64,000 bases of DNA from Flavobacterium crocinum (GTDB lineage: Bacteria; Bacteroidota; Bacteroidia; Flavobacteriales; Flavobacteriaceae), in NCBI RefSeq assembly GCF_003122385.1, contig NZ_CP029255.1, positions 1,426,001 to 1,490,000 of the forward strand, given 5' to 3'. The notes beneath the pieces were generated by a model that was given only the letters and a program-made list of their open reading frames with translations, did not search any database and was not told where the DNA came from. A program made the position numbers and the translations under genes. This document shows positions 18,645 through 26,868 of the stretch, piece after piece. Positions within the stretch are counted from its first letter, which is position 1; every line of letters begins with the position of its first letter.

Positions 18645-18998
18645 TTAAGAAACTATAGTAGCAGGGGGTCCGCGCAATAAATAAGCGCTTTTTGGAATAG
18701 AAAAAATCTTTTCTGACAGCGGAAAGAAATAAGGAATATCGCTGTTGAAATAGTAAAACTGAAAAGAGAAATTTTGCGGAACAATAAACGATTCAAAAGC
18801 AAAATGGCAAACAAAACAAACGTCATAATCATGATGCTGATGCGTTATTTCGCCATTAGGATCATTGTAATTATGATGACACTGCTTTTCTGAAAGCTGT
18901 TTTACAATATGCTCATAACTGTGTATGGACTGAAACAATATCGAGAACAATATTGTGACAGCAAACGAAAGACTTAATATGAGCTGTTTTTTCTTCAT
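18645..18998 (-). CDS. Small membrane-anchored His/Cys protein beside a TonB receptor (uncharacterised)
   Basis: 117 residues from ATG 18998; an upstream in-frame TTG at 19007 is less likely. One N-terminal hydrophobic segment (LILSLSFAVTILFSILF) is followed by HSYEHI, a His-rich stretch (QCHHNY, THQHHDYD), a CFVC pair, an aromatic-rich segment and a C-terminal LRGPP. A paralogue with the same order of motifs lies at 60095-60445, also next to a TonB receptor. I do not recognise a named family. Exposed His and Cys suggest periplasmic metal binding in the service of the receptor; this is inference. Confidence 0.8.
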   Translation of the reverse strand: MKKKQLILSLSFAVTILFSILFQSIHSYEHIVKQLSEKQCHHNYNDPNGEITHQHHDYDVCFVCHFAFESFIVPQNFSFQFYYFNSDIPYFFPLSEKIFSIPKSAYLLRGPPATIVS

Positions 18999-19073
18999 TT
19001 CCTGCAAAGGTATAAAACATAAAAAGAAAATTCATTTATTTTTTACCGTTTTCAGCTGATTTATTGAAAAATA

Positions 19074-19156
19074 TGCAACGATTATTTTTATTAGCAATTA
19101 AAATAAGAATATTTGTATTTCTTATCGTTGCTAAAAAAAGCATTATAGTATATTTG
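19074..19156 (+). promoter_or_regulatory. Divergent regulatory region with promoter of the barrel gene
   Basis: On the plus strand TTG (19128-19130), 18 bases and TATATTTG (19149-19156) form a good promoter for the gene at 19225. GCAACGAT (19075-19082) and ATCGTTGC (19124-19131) are an exact inverted pair 41 bases apart, the second lying on the -33 box. Between them ATAAGAA (19103-19109) faces TTCTTAT (19119-19125). These dyads lie between the TonB-associated small gene and the barrel gene and are candidate regulator sites. Confidence 0.5.
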
Positions 19157-19224
19157 TATATAAAATAAATAAGCTCCCAAAAGCGTTTGTTTAAATAACT
19201 TCCTTATAAAACCAAATTTACGAT

Positions 19225-19929
19225 ATGCGAATTATTTTTAGCTGCCTGTTTTTACTCACTTTTTTCAGCTCTTTTGCACAAGAAGAGGTTAAACCTGAAG
19301 TAAAACCGGTAATAAAAATAGATTCTTTGTATCGGGAAGATCAGTTTTATTTTTCGGTTACTTATAATATGTTTACCGATATTCCAATTGACTTTAAACA
19401 GAATAAATTTTCTTTGGGTCTTTCCGGAGGTTTTCTTCGTGATATGCCGGTTAATAAATCCAGAACAGTTGCAATTGCAGCCGGATTGGGATTAAGTTAT
19501 CAAAATTATAATCAGAATTTAACGATTTCAAGAGATGGGCAAGGAGCAATTATATACGGAGTAAATAACTCCAGTGAATTTGTTTCAAACCGTTACAGAC
19601 AATATTCCATAGATCTTCCAATAGAATTCAGATGGCGAAATTCAACCTACGAAAGCACTAAATTCTGGCGTATTTATGGTGGTGTAAAATTGAGTTATAT
19701 TTTTTCGAGCACCTCTCTTTTAGATGATGGTGAAAACAATTATAAAATTAATAATAACAAGGATATCAATAAGTTTCAGTATGGCCCTTATTTGGCTGCA
19801 GGATATAATACTTGGAACGTATATCTTTATTATGGTTTAAGTCCGTTGTTTAATTCTGCGACCACTTTGTCTGGAGAAAAAATCAACATGAAAACTTTAA
19901 ATGCAGGATTGATTTTTTATATTTTATAG
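19225..19929 (+). CDS. PorT-like outer-membrane beta-barrel protein
   Basis: 234 residues with a signal peptide (MRIIFSCLFLLTFFSSFAQ), then strands of a small barrel (LSLGLSGGFLRDMPVN, RQYSIDLPIEFRWR, FQYGPYLAAGYNTWNVYLYYGLSP) and a terminal strand ending in FYIL. It resembles PorT-family barrels, one of which serves the type IX secretion system. The neighbours here do not prove that role, so I keep to the family. Its 3' end overlaps the convergent membrane-protein gene by 6 bases. Confidence 0.75.
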   Translation: MRIIFSCLFLLTFFSSFAQEEVKPEVKPVIKIDSLYREDQFYFSVTYNMFTDIPIDFKQNKFSLGLSGGFLRDMPVNKSRTVAIAAGLGLSYQNYNQNLTISRDGQGAIIYGVNNSSEFVSNRYRQYSIDLPIEFRWRNSTYESTKFWRIYGGVKLSYIFSSTSLLDDGENNYKINNNKDINKFQYGPYLAAGYNTWNVYLYYGLSPLFNSATTLSGEKINMKTLNAGLIFYIL

Positions 19930-20529
19930 CCACAAATATAAAAACAAAAGCTGAGGCATTATCCCGACAAACAAACCAATCAATATTTCTCTGGAAGTAT
20001 GCGCATTCATTTCTAAGCGTGATGAAGCCACAATTCCCGATAACAAAATCAGTAAAGCCGGCCAGTACGGATTATGCATTTGAAGATGAATGTTTAAACC
20101 AATCACAAAAATGGCAAAACCGCAGATGGCAACCATATGTAAACTCGCTTTTATTTTAAAAAGAGCAAAAACCAAAGCCAGAATTGCACTAAACAAAGCT
20201 CCCAGAAAAAAGAAATGAAGTTCCGGATAACGGGTAATTACAATACTTCTTTTTACCAGTAAAATATACAAAAAACACTGTAAAATTAACGGAATAGTAC
20301 GCTCTGAAGTCTGACTCAGCATAATTGATTTTACATGTCCGGTTGATCGAAGCAACAGATAAAACAAAATAGGCACTATTACATTAATGACCAAAATCTG
20401 CAATAAAACAAAGTATTTTTCCTGCGTACTGAAAAGATCTTCTTTACAGAACAAATAAAATAAAGTGGCATAAAGCGATATAAAAATCGGATGTAATATA
20501 TAGGAGAAAAGTGGAAGTATTTTTTTCAA
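19924..20529 (-). CDS. Integral membrane protein, possibly degenerate PAP2-like
   Basis: 201 residues with five or six hydrophobic segments. Near the C-terminus SLHMVAICGF and SSRLEMNAHTSREILIGLFVG resemble the second and third motifs of PAP2 phosphatases (SxH, SRxxxxxHxxxD), but the final Asp is replaced by Glu and the first motif is not clear. It may be a PAP2 relative that has lost or changed activity. It is convergent with the barrel gene, sharing 6 bases of 3' end. No function is assigned. Confidence 0.7.
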   Translation of the reverse strand: MKKILPLFSYILHPIFISLYATLFYLFCKEDLFSTQEKYFVLLQILVINVIVPILFYLLLRSTGHVKSIMLSQTSERTIPLILQCFLYILLVKRSIVITRYPELHFFFLGALFSAILALVFALFKIKASLHMVAICGFAIFVIGLNIHLQMHNPYWPALLILLSGIVASSRLEMNAHTSREILIGLFVGIMPQLLFLYLWL

Positions 20530-20579
20530 AACGAGGAAATTTATGGTGTAAAAACAAATATACTCAATAAATGTTTTCT

Positions 20580-20679
20580 GCCACGAATTACACGAGTTTT
20601 CACCAATTCATTTAACTATTAAAAAAATAATTTGTGAAAATTTGGGAAATTCGTGGCAAACCTTTTTTTAAATTTGAAA
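20580..20679 (+). repeat. GCCACGAATT palindrome upstream of murF-alr with promoter-like box
   Basis: GCCACGAATT (20580-20589) faces its exact reverse complement (20648-20657). The right arm continues into AAACC, a T-run and TAAATTTG about 20 bases before the start codon. This arm-plus-box block is almost identical to the one in front of the oxidoreductase gene at 13695-13722. The TAAATTTG may serve as the -7 box of murF-alr. Confidence 0.6.
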
Positions 20680-20694
20680 AAAAGATATTACCAA

Positions 20695-23166
20695 ATGAGC
20701 CTAAACTTAAAAAGCCTGATTTCAGTACTTAACGCTAAATGTGAAGGTCTGGAAAATGATGTTTTCATTGATCATATTTCAATAGACAGCCGTTCTCTTC
20801 AAAACGGATCTCAAACCTTGTTTTTTGCTTTGACAGGAGTTAACAACGATGCTCATTTATTTATTCCTGATTTAATAGAAAAAGGAGTTCAGAATTTTGT
20901 TGTGCACTACATTCCAAAAGAATTGCCGGGAAAAGCTAATTTTCTTGTTGTCGAGAATACGCTTGATGCCTTACAGGAATTTGCCGCATATTATAGAAAT
21001 CTTTTTCATTTTCCCATAATCGGATTGACAGGAAGTAACGGAAAAACCATTGTAAAAGAATGGCTTAATTTCTTGTTAAGCCCCGATTATAATATTATTA
21101 GAAGTCCTAAAAGCTATAACTCTCAAGTTGGTGTGCCACTTTCAGTAATTGCAATTAATGAAAAACACAATTTAGGGATTTTTGAAGCTGGAATTTCTAC
21201 AGTTAATGAAATGGCAAAACTGGAGAAAATCATTAAGCCTAATATTGGTGTTTTAACCAATATTGGTTCTGCTCATGATGAAGGATTTTTAAATTTAGTA
21301 CAAAAGATTGATGAAAAATTACTTTTGTTTAAAGACTGTCCAGTAATAATCTATCAAAAAACAGAAGTTGTAGATTCGTGTCTCACGCAGTTTGCGGCAG
21401 AATATATGATGCATCCGCGAAAACTTTTTTCATGGAGTTTTACAGATAAAAGTGCCGATGTTTTTATTTTAAAGAAAGAAAGTAAAAACGATCACACCAA
21501 TATTCAGTATCAATATCAAAATGAAACTTTTGCTTTAGAAATTCCGTTTAGCGATTCGGCTTCTATAGAAAATGCGATTTCTTGCCTATTGGTTTTACTG
21601 CATTTCAAATACGATCAAACAACGATTCAAAACCGAATTGAGATGTTGTATCCCGTTAGAATGCGTTTGGAAGTGAAGAACGGAATTAACAATTGCAGTA
21701 TAATTGATGATAGTTATAGTTCTGATTTTCAATCACTAAAAATTGCTTTGGACTTCTTGGAGAGTCAAACGAAAAAAAACGCCTCAAAAACAGTTATTTT
21801 ATCAGACATTTTCCAAAGCGGTTTTTCGAATGAAGAATTGTATTCTAAAGTAGCACAGTTAATTGTGGATAATAAAATTAATCGTGTAATTGGTATTGGA
21901 GCAACTATTTCTTCTTTTGCAGCTAAATTTCCAAACAGCCAAATGTTTCAAAATACAGCTGCTTTTATACAATCTATTGAAAGTTTGAATTTTCAAAACG
22001 AAACAATCTTAATAAAAGGAGCAAGGTCTTTTGAGTTCGAAGAAATTGTTTCGCTATTGGAAGAGAAAACGCATGAAACAGTTCTTGAAATTAATCTGGA
22101 TGCCATTAGTCATAACTTCAATTATTTTAAATCAAAACTGGCTCCAAATGTCAAAATGATGGTAATGGTAAAAGCTTTTGGTTATGGAAATGGCGGACTG
22201 GAAATCGCAAAATTATTAGAACATCATAAAGTAGATTATTTAGGTGTGGCTTTCGCCGATGAAGGAATATCATTGAAAAATGGCGGTATAAAATTGCCGA
22301 TTATGGTTCTAAATCCGGAATCGACTAGTTTTCCATCAATCATACAATATCAATTAGAACCTGAAATTTACAGCATAAAAGGTTTAAATGCGTTTTTGAA
22401 AATCGCCCGGGAAAAGAAACTCAAAGATTTCCCAATTCACATTAAGATCGATACCGGAATGCATCGTTTAGGTTTTGAAGAAAATACAATTGAAGAATTG
22501 ATTGAAACATTAAAAGGAAATTCAACCGTTCGGGTTCAAAGTATTCTTTCGCATTTAGCTACAAGCGATGATCCAAAACATTATGATTTTGTCAATAAAC
22601 AAATTGCATTATTCGAGAAATTGTCTTCCCGATTAATGAACGAATTAAATATAAACCCAATTCGACATATTTTAAATACTTCCGGAATCAGTAATTTTCC
22701 GGATTCTCAATACAATATGGTACGTTTAGGAATCGGTTTGTACGGTGTTTCCAACGATCCGGCAGAACAAAAATATCTGGAAAACGTTGGGACTTTAAAA
22801 TCAATTATTTCTCAGGTCCGCAATATTCCTGCAGGAGACAGCGTAGGTTATGGACGCCGATTTATGGCAAATAAAGAAACTAAAATTGCCACAATCCCGA
22901 TTGGTTATGCAGACGGAATTTCCAGATTATGGGGAAATGAAGTTGGATTTGTAAACATAAAAAATCAAAAAGCACCCATTGTAGGTAGTGTTTGCATGGA
23001 CATGCTGATGGTAAACGTTTCAGAAATTGACTGCAAAGAAGGTGATCCGGTAATTATTTTTGGCGAAAGCCCAACCGTTATTGAGATGGCAGAAGCTTTA
23101 AAAACAATTCCGTACGAGATTATGACCAGTATTTCGCAACGAGTAAAACGGGTATTTTTTAGATAA
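20695..23166 (+). CDS. Bifunctional UDP-MurNAc-tripeptide:D-Ala-D-Ala ligase / alanine racemase (MurF-Alr fusion)
   Basis: 823 residues from ATG 20695; an earlier in-frame GTG lies inside a repeat. The first half is MurF, with the ATP loop GSNGKT at 113-118. The second half, from about 470, is alanine racemase with PLP lysine Lys493 in VKAFGYG, the second catalytic tyrosine in VGYGRRF, and the closing IGYADGISR and CMDMLMV segments. One protein makes D-alanine and joins D-Ala-D-Ala to the peptidoglycan precursor in the cytoplasm. The fusion is common in Bacteroidota. mscL follows 68 bases downstream on the same strand. Confidence 0.95.
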   Translation: MSLNLKSLISVLNAKCEGLENDVFIDHISIDSRSLQNGSQTLFFALTGVNNDAHLFIPDLIEKGVQNFVVHYIPKELPGKANFLVVENTLDALQEFAAYYRNLFHFPIIGLTGSNGKTIVKEWLNFLLSPDYNIIRSPKSYNSQVGVPLSVIAINEKHNLGIFEAGISTVNEMAKLEKIIKPNIGVLTNIGSAHDEGFLNLVQKIDEKLLLFKDCPVIIYQKTEVVDSCLTQFAAEYMMHPRKLFSWSFTDKSADVFILKKESKNDHTNIQYQYQNETFALEIPFSDSASIENAISCLLVLLHFKYDQTTIQNRIEMLYPVRMRLEVKNGINNCSIIDDSYSSDFQSLKIALDFLESQTKKNASKTVILSDIFQSGFSNEELYSKVAQLIVDNKINRVIGIGATISSFAAKFPNSQMFQNTAAFIQSIESLNFQNETILIKGARSFEFEEIVSLLEEKTHETVLEINLDAISHNFNYFKSKLAPNVKMMVMVKAFGYGNGGLEIAKLLEHHKVDYLGVAFADEGISLKNGGIKLPIMVLNPESTSFPSIIQYQLEPEIYSIKGLNAFLKIAREKKLKDFPIHIKIDTGMHRLGFEENTIEELIETLKGNSTVRVQSILSHLATSDDPKHYDFVNKQIALFEKLSSRLMNELNINPIRHILNTSGISNFPDSQYNMVRLGIGLYGVSNDPAEQKYLENVGTLKSIISQVRNIPAGDSVGYGRRFMANKETKIATIPIGYADGISRLWGNEVGFVNIKNQKAPIVGSVCMDMLMVNVSEIDCKEGDPVIIFGESPTVIEMAEALKTIPYEIMTSISQRVKRVFFR

Positions 23167-23234
23167 TTTTAAGAAATTTCAAGAAAATTGCGTATTTTCG
23201 GGTTTCACTTATTATAAATATAAACAGATACGAT

Positions 23235-23612
23235 ATGGGATTTTTTTCAGAATTTAAGGAATTTGCAATGAAAGGCAACGTGGTTGACCTGGCTGTCGGG
23301 GTGATCATTGGAGCTGCTTTTGGTAAAATTGTCAGCTCATTTATTGAAGATGTAATTACGCCATTGTTGTTGAAACCGGCTTTAGATGCTGCGAATTTGT
23401 CGACAATTGAACAATTAACCGCTTTTGGAGGTGTAAAGTACGGATTGTTTCTATCGGCAGTAATTAACTTTATTATCGTTGCTTTTGTTTTATTCCTGAT
23501 CATTAAAGCGATGAACCATGCTAAAAAGAAAGATGTTGCACCACCGCCTCCGGTCGGACCAACTCAGGAAGAATTATTGATACAGATCAGAGATTTATTG
23601 AAAAATAAATAA
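23235..23612 (+). CDS. mscL: Large-conductance mechanosensitive channel (MscL)
   Basis: 125 residues. The N-terminal helix and first transmembrane segment FKEFAMKGNVVDLAVGVIIGAAFGKIV carry the gate residues typical of the family, and a second transmembrane helix (LSAVINFIIVAFVLFLI) follows. The C-terminal cytoplasmic helix EELLIQIRDLLKNK comes after a Pro-rich linker. The pentameric inner-membrane channel releases solutes on hypo-osmotic shock. The gene follows murF-alr and ends in a strong terminator. Confidence 0.97.
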   Translation: MGFFSEFKEFAMKGNVVDLAVGVIIGAAFGKIVSSFIEDVITPLLLKPALDAANLSTIEQLTAFGGVKYGLFLSAVINFIIVAFVLFLIIKAMNHAKKKDVAPPPPVGPTQEELLIQIRDLLKNK

Positions 23613-23641
23613 ATATAATACCGCTACACTAAGTCTAATTT

Positions 23642-23669
23642 AACCGCCTTCTAAAGAGGCGGTTTTTTT
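23642..23669 (+). terminator. Intrinsic terminator after mscL
   Basis: AACCGCCT pairs with AGGCGGTT around a 7-base loop and is followed directly by a T-run. Confidence 0.93.
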
Positions 23670-23715
23670 ACAAAATGTTTATTTTGTAACATTTTGTTAT
23701 TTTTTGTGAATCACC

Positions 23716-23745
23716 TTGCAGAGACTTTTATTATACTTACTTTTG
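23716..23745 (+). promoter_or_regulatory. Promoter of asd
   Basis: TTG (23716-23718), 19 bases and TACTTTTG (23738-23745) match the consensus exactly, with a predicted start near 23752 and a leader of about 35 bases. Confidence 0.8.
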
Positions 23746-23786
23746 CCAAGTAAAATTTGATTATTGAATTATTTAAAAATATAAAA

Positions 23787-24776
23787 ATGAGAATTGCAGT
23801 CGTTGGTGCTACCGGAATGGTTGGCGAAGTAATGCTTAAAGTTTTAGCGGAAAGAAATTTTCCTGTTACAGAATTAATCCCTGTTGCATCTGAAAGATCA
23901 GTAGGAAAAGAAATTGAATACAAAGGAACAAAATATAAAGTAGTTGGTTTACAGACAGCAGTAGATATGAAAGCAGATATTGCCGTTTTCTCTGCCGGAG
24001 GAGATACTTCTTTGGAATGGGCTCCAAAATTTGCTGCTGCAGGAACTACTGTAATTGATAACTCATCTGCATGGAGAATGGACGCTACTAAAAAATTAGT
24101 AGTTCCGGAAATCAATGCTTCTGTTTTAACTAAAGAAGATAAAATTATTGCAAATCCAAACTGTTCTACTATTCAAATGGTATTGGCTTTGGCTCCTTTG
24201 CACAAAAAATACAATATTAAAAGAATCATTGTTTCTACTTACCAATCAATTACCGGAACGGGTGTAAAGGCGGTAAAACAATTAGAAAATGAGTATGCAG
24301 GAATCCAGGGTGATATGGCTTACAAATATCCAATTCACAGAAATGCAATTCCTCACTGTGATAGTTTTGAAGAAAACGGATACACTAAGGAAGAAATGAA
24401 ATTAGTTCGTGAAACTCAAAAAATTCTTGGTGACAACACAATCAGAGTTACCGCTACTGCCGTTCGTGTTCCTGTTGTAGGTGGACATAGTGAAGCGGTA
24501 AACGTTGAGTTTACAAATGATTTTGATGTAAATGAGGTTCGTGAAATTTTACACCATACTGATGGAGTAACAGTACAGGATAATTTAGATACATTTACTT
24601 ACCCAATGCCATTATATGCTGAAGGTAAAAATGATGTTTTTGTTGGAAGAATCCGTCGTGACGAAAGCCAGCCAAACACTTTAAACATGTGGATTGTTGC
24701 TGATAACTTAAGAAAAGGTGCTGCTACAAACACTATTCAAATCGCTGAGTATTTAATTCAGGCAGGTTTGGTATAA
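23787..24776 (+). CDS. asd: Aspartate-semialdehyde dehydrogenase
   Basis: 329 residues from ATG 23787, chosen because the protein begins MRIAVVGATGMVG with the NADP-binding glycine motif at once; an upstream in-frame TTG is near the promoter. The catalytic Cys126 lies in NPNCSTIQ and His234 in GGHSEAV. It reduces aspartyl phosphate to aspartate semialdehyde for lysine/diaminopimelate, threonine and methionine synthesis. It stands alone between its own promoter and terminator. Confidence 0.97.
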   Translation: MRIAVVGATGMVGEVMLKVLAERNFPVTELIPVASERSVGKEIEYKGTKYKVVGLQTAVDMKADIAVFSAGGDTSLEWAPKFAAAGTTVIDNSSAWRMDATKKLVVPEINASVLTKEDKIIANPNCSTIQMVLALAPLHKKYNIKRIIVSTYQSITGTGVKAVKQLENEYAGIQGDMAYKYPIHRNAIPHCDSFEENGYTKEEMKLVRETQKILGDNTIRVTATAVRVPVVGGHSEAVNVEFTNDFDVNEVREILHHTDGVTVQDNLDTFTYPMPLYAEGKNDVFVGRIRRDESQPNTLNMWIVADNLRKGAATNTIQIAEYLIQAGLV

Positions 24777-24808
24777 TCTGAGAGATTAAATAAAATTGTT
24801 ATAAAGAG

Positions 24809-24846
24809 AAAACCGTAATTGCAATACTGTGATTACGGTTTTTTTG
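24809..24846 (+). terminator. Terminator after asd
   Basis: An 11-bp stem (24809-24819 and 24832-24842, containing ACCGTAAT/ATTACGGT) is followed by Ts. Confidence 0.92.
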
Positions 24847-24943
24847 ATTGCATAATAGTACAGTTTAAAAGCTTTATAATTTATTTAATATATTCTTAAT
24901 TCATATAAAGTTATTTTTGTCAGATCAATTAAAATAAAGTTTT

Positions 24944-25345
24944 ATGCCATTTCCTTTAGATGTAAAATATATAATTGAAACCGAAGAACAGTTAGAGGTT
25001 CAATTTCCTTCTTTATTTAAAGAAAAAATGATGAAAGAGAATGGAGGAGAGGCTGCAACAGAATATGATGATTGGAATTTATATCCCTTTTTTGATCAAA
25101 GCGATAAAAAGAGAATTAGCAGAACCTGTCAGGATATTGTTTTAGGAACGAACCAAGCAAGAAAATGGAATAATTTTCCATCATCTGCAATTGCTATTGC
25201 GAGCAACGGCTGTGGTGATCAATTAGTTCTTATCCCGTTAGATAATGATAAGGGAAAATTAAGTGAAGTAATTTATTTTTGGTATCATGAAACAGGAGCA
25301 CTAGAGAAAGTAGCTGAAAGTATTCAAGAATTAATAGAGGAATAA
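24944..25345 (+). CDS. SMI1/KNR4 (SUKH) family protein
   Basis: 133 residues with the layout of the SMI1/KNR4 fold: an N-terminal IEETE-like helix (IETEEQLEVQFPSLFKEKMMKENGG), a central WNLYPFFDQSD, the conserved SNGCGDQLVLIPL and a final VIYFWYHETG. Many family members are immunity proteins against contact-dependent or polymorphic toxins. No toxin gene is adjacent, so it would be an orphan. A TATTTTTG box at 24912-24919 is the likely -7 element. A hairpin terminator follows. Confidence 0.85.
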   Translation: MPFPLDVKYIIETEEQLEVQFPSLFKEKMMKENGGEAATEYDDWNLYPFFDQSDKKRISRTCQDIVLGTNQARKWNNFPSSAIAIASNGCGDQLVLIPLDNDKGKLSEVIYFWYHETGALEKVAESIQELIEE

Positions 25346-25363
25346 AGCGACTTTTCATAAAAA

Positions 25364-25392
25364 AACCGACAGTTTTTTAAACCTGTCGGGTT
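25364..25392 (+). terminator. Terminator after the SMI1/KNR4 gene
   Basis: CCGACAG (25366-25372) pairs with CTGTCGG (25383-25389), extended by A and T on either side. It is followed by a second, imperfect palindrome of TCCAAATTCC words at 25411-25450 that may stop transcription from the other strand. Confidence 0.7.
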
Positions 25393-25476
25393 TGAAAGAA
25401 TTAAAAAAAATCCAAATTCCAATAACGTCAAGTCGTTTTGGGATTTGGAATTTTAATATATTGGAATTTTTATATT

Positions 25477-25794
25477 TTAATATTCCGGAGCTAATTCAAG
25501 TTCCAGACCTTCTAATTCTTCAGTAATTGGAATCTGGCATCCTAAACGGCTATTAGACTTCACGTAAAATGCCTCAGAAAGCATCGCTTCTTCATCATCT
25601 CCCATTTCCGGTAATGCAACGTCATTCAGAACATAACACTGGCAGGAAGCGCACATGGCCATTCCTCCGCAAGTTCCTTCAACAGGAAGTTCGTATGCTT
25701 TGCATAACTCCATTATATTCATTGCCATATCAGTTGGAGCCTGTAATTCGTGTATAACTCCTTCTCGATCTTTAATCTTTATTAATACATCCAT
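25477..25794 (-). CDS. [2Fe-2S] ferredoxin, adrenodoxin type
   Basis: 105 residues. Four cluster cysteines have the Cys-x5-Cys-x2-Cys...Cys spacing of vertebrate/ISC-type ferredoxins: Cys42, Cys48, Cys51 and Cys86 in RLGCQIP. An extra Cys53 is present. It transfers single electrons in the cytoplasm, probably in iron-sulfur cluster assembly. Upstream on the same strand are a NifU-domain protein and Mrp, so this is a small iron-sulfur group, although a secreted-protein gene intervenes. Confidence 0.93.
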   Translation of the reverse strand: MDVLIKIKDREGVIHELQAPTDMAMNIMELCKAYELPVEGTCGGMAMCASCQCYVLNDVALPEMGDDEEAMLSEAFYVKSNSRLGCQIPITEELEGLELELAPEY

Positions 25795-25853
25795 TTTTAA
25801 TTATTGGAATTTTATTGCAGCATTTGAAAACGTGTTCAAATCCTTTATTAATT

Positions 25854-26333
25854 TTAACTTTTTTCTTTTAAGCTAAAAGCATATTCTTTTTGATTATTGT
25901 CTTTCAGGCGCATCTTAACACCAATTATATTGCCTCCTTTTTCTAATATGGTGACAACTGATATAACAGAATAATAATCTTTGTCCGACTGAAAAATTAA
26001 AGTTCCTTCGTAGGTCGAATTTAATACTCCTTGTTTATCTGTCTGTGCGCTGAGCTTTCTCGGATGAGAAAAGTCAGCAGAACTGTAAGTTGTTTTATTT
26101 GAGAACTTTGCTTTTCCGTTGCAAAGGTCATATAAAAAATCATAATTGCCAATTCGTAAAGCGCCTTCTTCAGTTTTTCCATTCGTAGAGAAAATAATTT
26201 GTCCCGAATATTGAAAATCTGACCATTCTTCAGATTCATTTACCCAAGCTTTGTCAGCAAAAAGTGTTTGGCCCTGTTGTGCATTTACAGCGCTTATAGA
26301 AAACAATAAAAAAAGAGCGTAAAAGTTTCTCAT
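25854..26333 (-). CDS. Secreted protein of unknown function
   Basis: 159 residues with a signal peptide (MRNFYALFLLFSISAVNAQ). The mature part is beta-rich and polar with a repeated pattern of short strands (FQYSGQIIFSTNGKTEEGALRIGNYDFLYDL, then STYEGTLIFQSDKDYYSVISVVTIL). No motif or family is recognised. It lies between the ferredoxin and NifU genes on the same strand but with gaps of 59 and 213 bases, so co-transcription with nifU is uncertain. Confidence 0.75.
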   Translation of the reverse strand: MRNFYALFLLFSISAVNAQQGQTLFADKAWVNESEEWSDFQYSGQIIFSTNGKTEEGALRIGNYDFLYDLCNGKAKFSNKTTYSSADFSHPRKLSAQTDKQGVLNSTYEGTLIFQSDKDYYSVISVVTILEKGGNIIGVKMRLKDNNQKEYAFSLKEKS

Positions 26334-26546
26334 AAGTTTAAGATTTAGGGTTAGTTTACAAATTTAAGTTAAAAATGTAATAATAATGTAACCAAAACTC
26401 TTAAAACTTTAAGTTGTTTTTTGTTAATATCGTAAAAATGATTGTTTTTTGAAGCTTTTTTTGCTGTTTATTTAAGTAAAAGTTAATAAGGCTTATTATT
26501 CTTGTTAAATGCTAGAAATAGGCTTTCAAAAAAAATACTCAGTTTG

Positions 26547-26786
26547 TTACATAATATTTACCACTGTTTCAATTTGTGGTGCATATTTTTTGATTGTAGT
26601 TTCAACTCCTGCTTTTAGTGTCATTTGATTTACACTACAGCTAATACATGCTCCTTCAAGACGAACTTTTACATGTTTATCATCTTCGATAGAAATTAAT
26701 GAAATGTCTCCTCCGTCGGATTTTAAAAATGGCCTAATCTCGTCTAAAGCCAATAAAACATTATTTGTTAATTCTTCTGTTGTCAT
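26547..26786 (-). CDS. NifU-like C-terminal domain protein (Fe-S scaffold)
   Basis: 79 residues consisting of a single NifU/Nfu domain, with the cluster-binding CISC pair at Cys47 and Cys50 and the DGGDISL segment near 24. Such proteins hold or carry [4Fe-4S] clusters to target enzymes. It follows the Mrp gene on the same strand by 82 bases, which carry two tandem copies of GTGTCAATTAGAAAAT. The pair suggests one transcript for cluster delivery. Confidence 0.92.
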   Translation of the reverse strand: MTTEELTNNVLLALDEIRPFLKSDGGDISLISIEDDKHVKVRLEGACISCSVNQMTLKAGVETTIKKYAPQIETVVNIM

Positions 26787-26868
26787 AATATGAATGTGTC
26801 AATTAGAAAATGTGTCAATTAGAAAATTTTGAACATTATCTAATTGGCAAATTATCTCATTATCTAAA

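Noticed and set aside
19005..19012. TACCTTTG as -7 box of the small His/Cys gene at 18645-18998
   Set aside because: It lies only 7 bases before the ATG, has no -33 partner, and would give a leaderless transcript.
19225..19929. Naming the barrel gene porT/sprT of the type IX secretion system
   Set aside because: The protein resembles the family in size and form, but the neighbours are not secretion genes and the sequence alone cannot separate paralogues.
20653..20694. Upstream GTG start for murF-alr
   Set aside because: The GTG is part of a palindromic repeat arm; the domain begins with ATG 20695.
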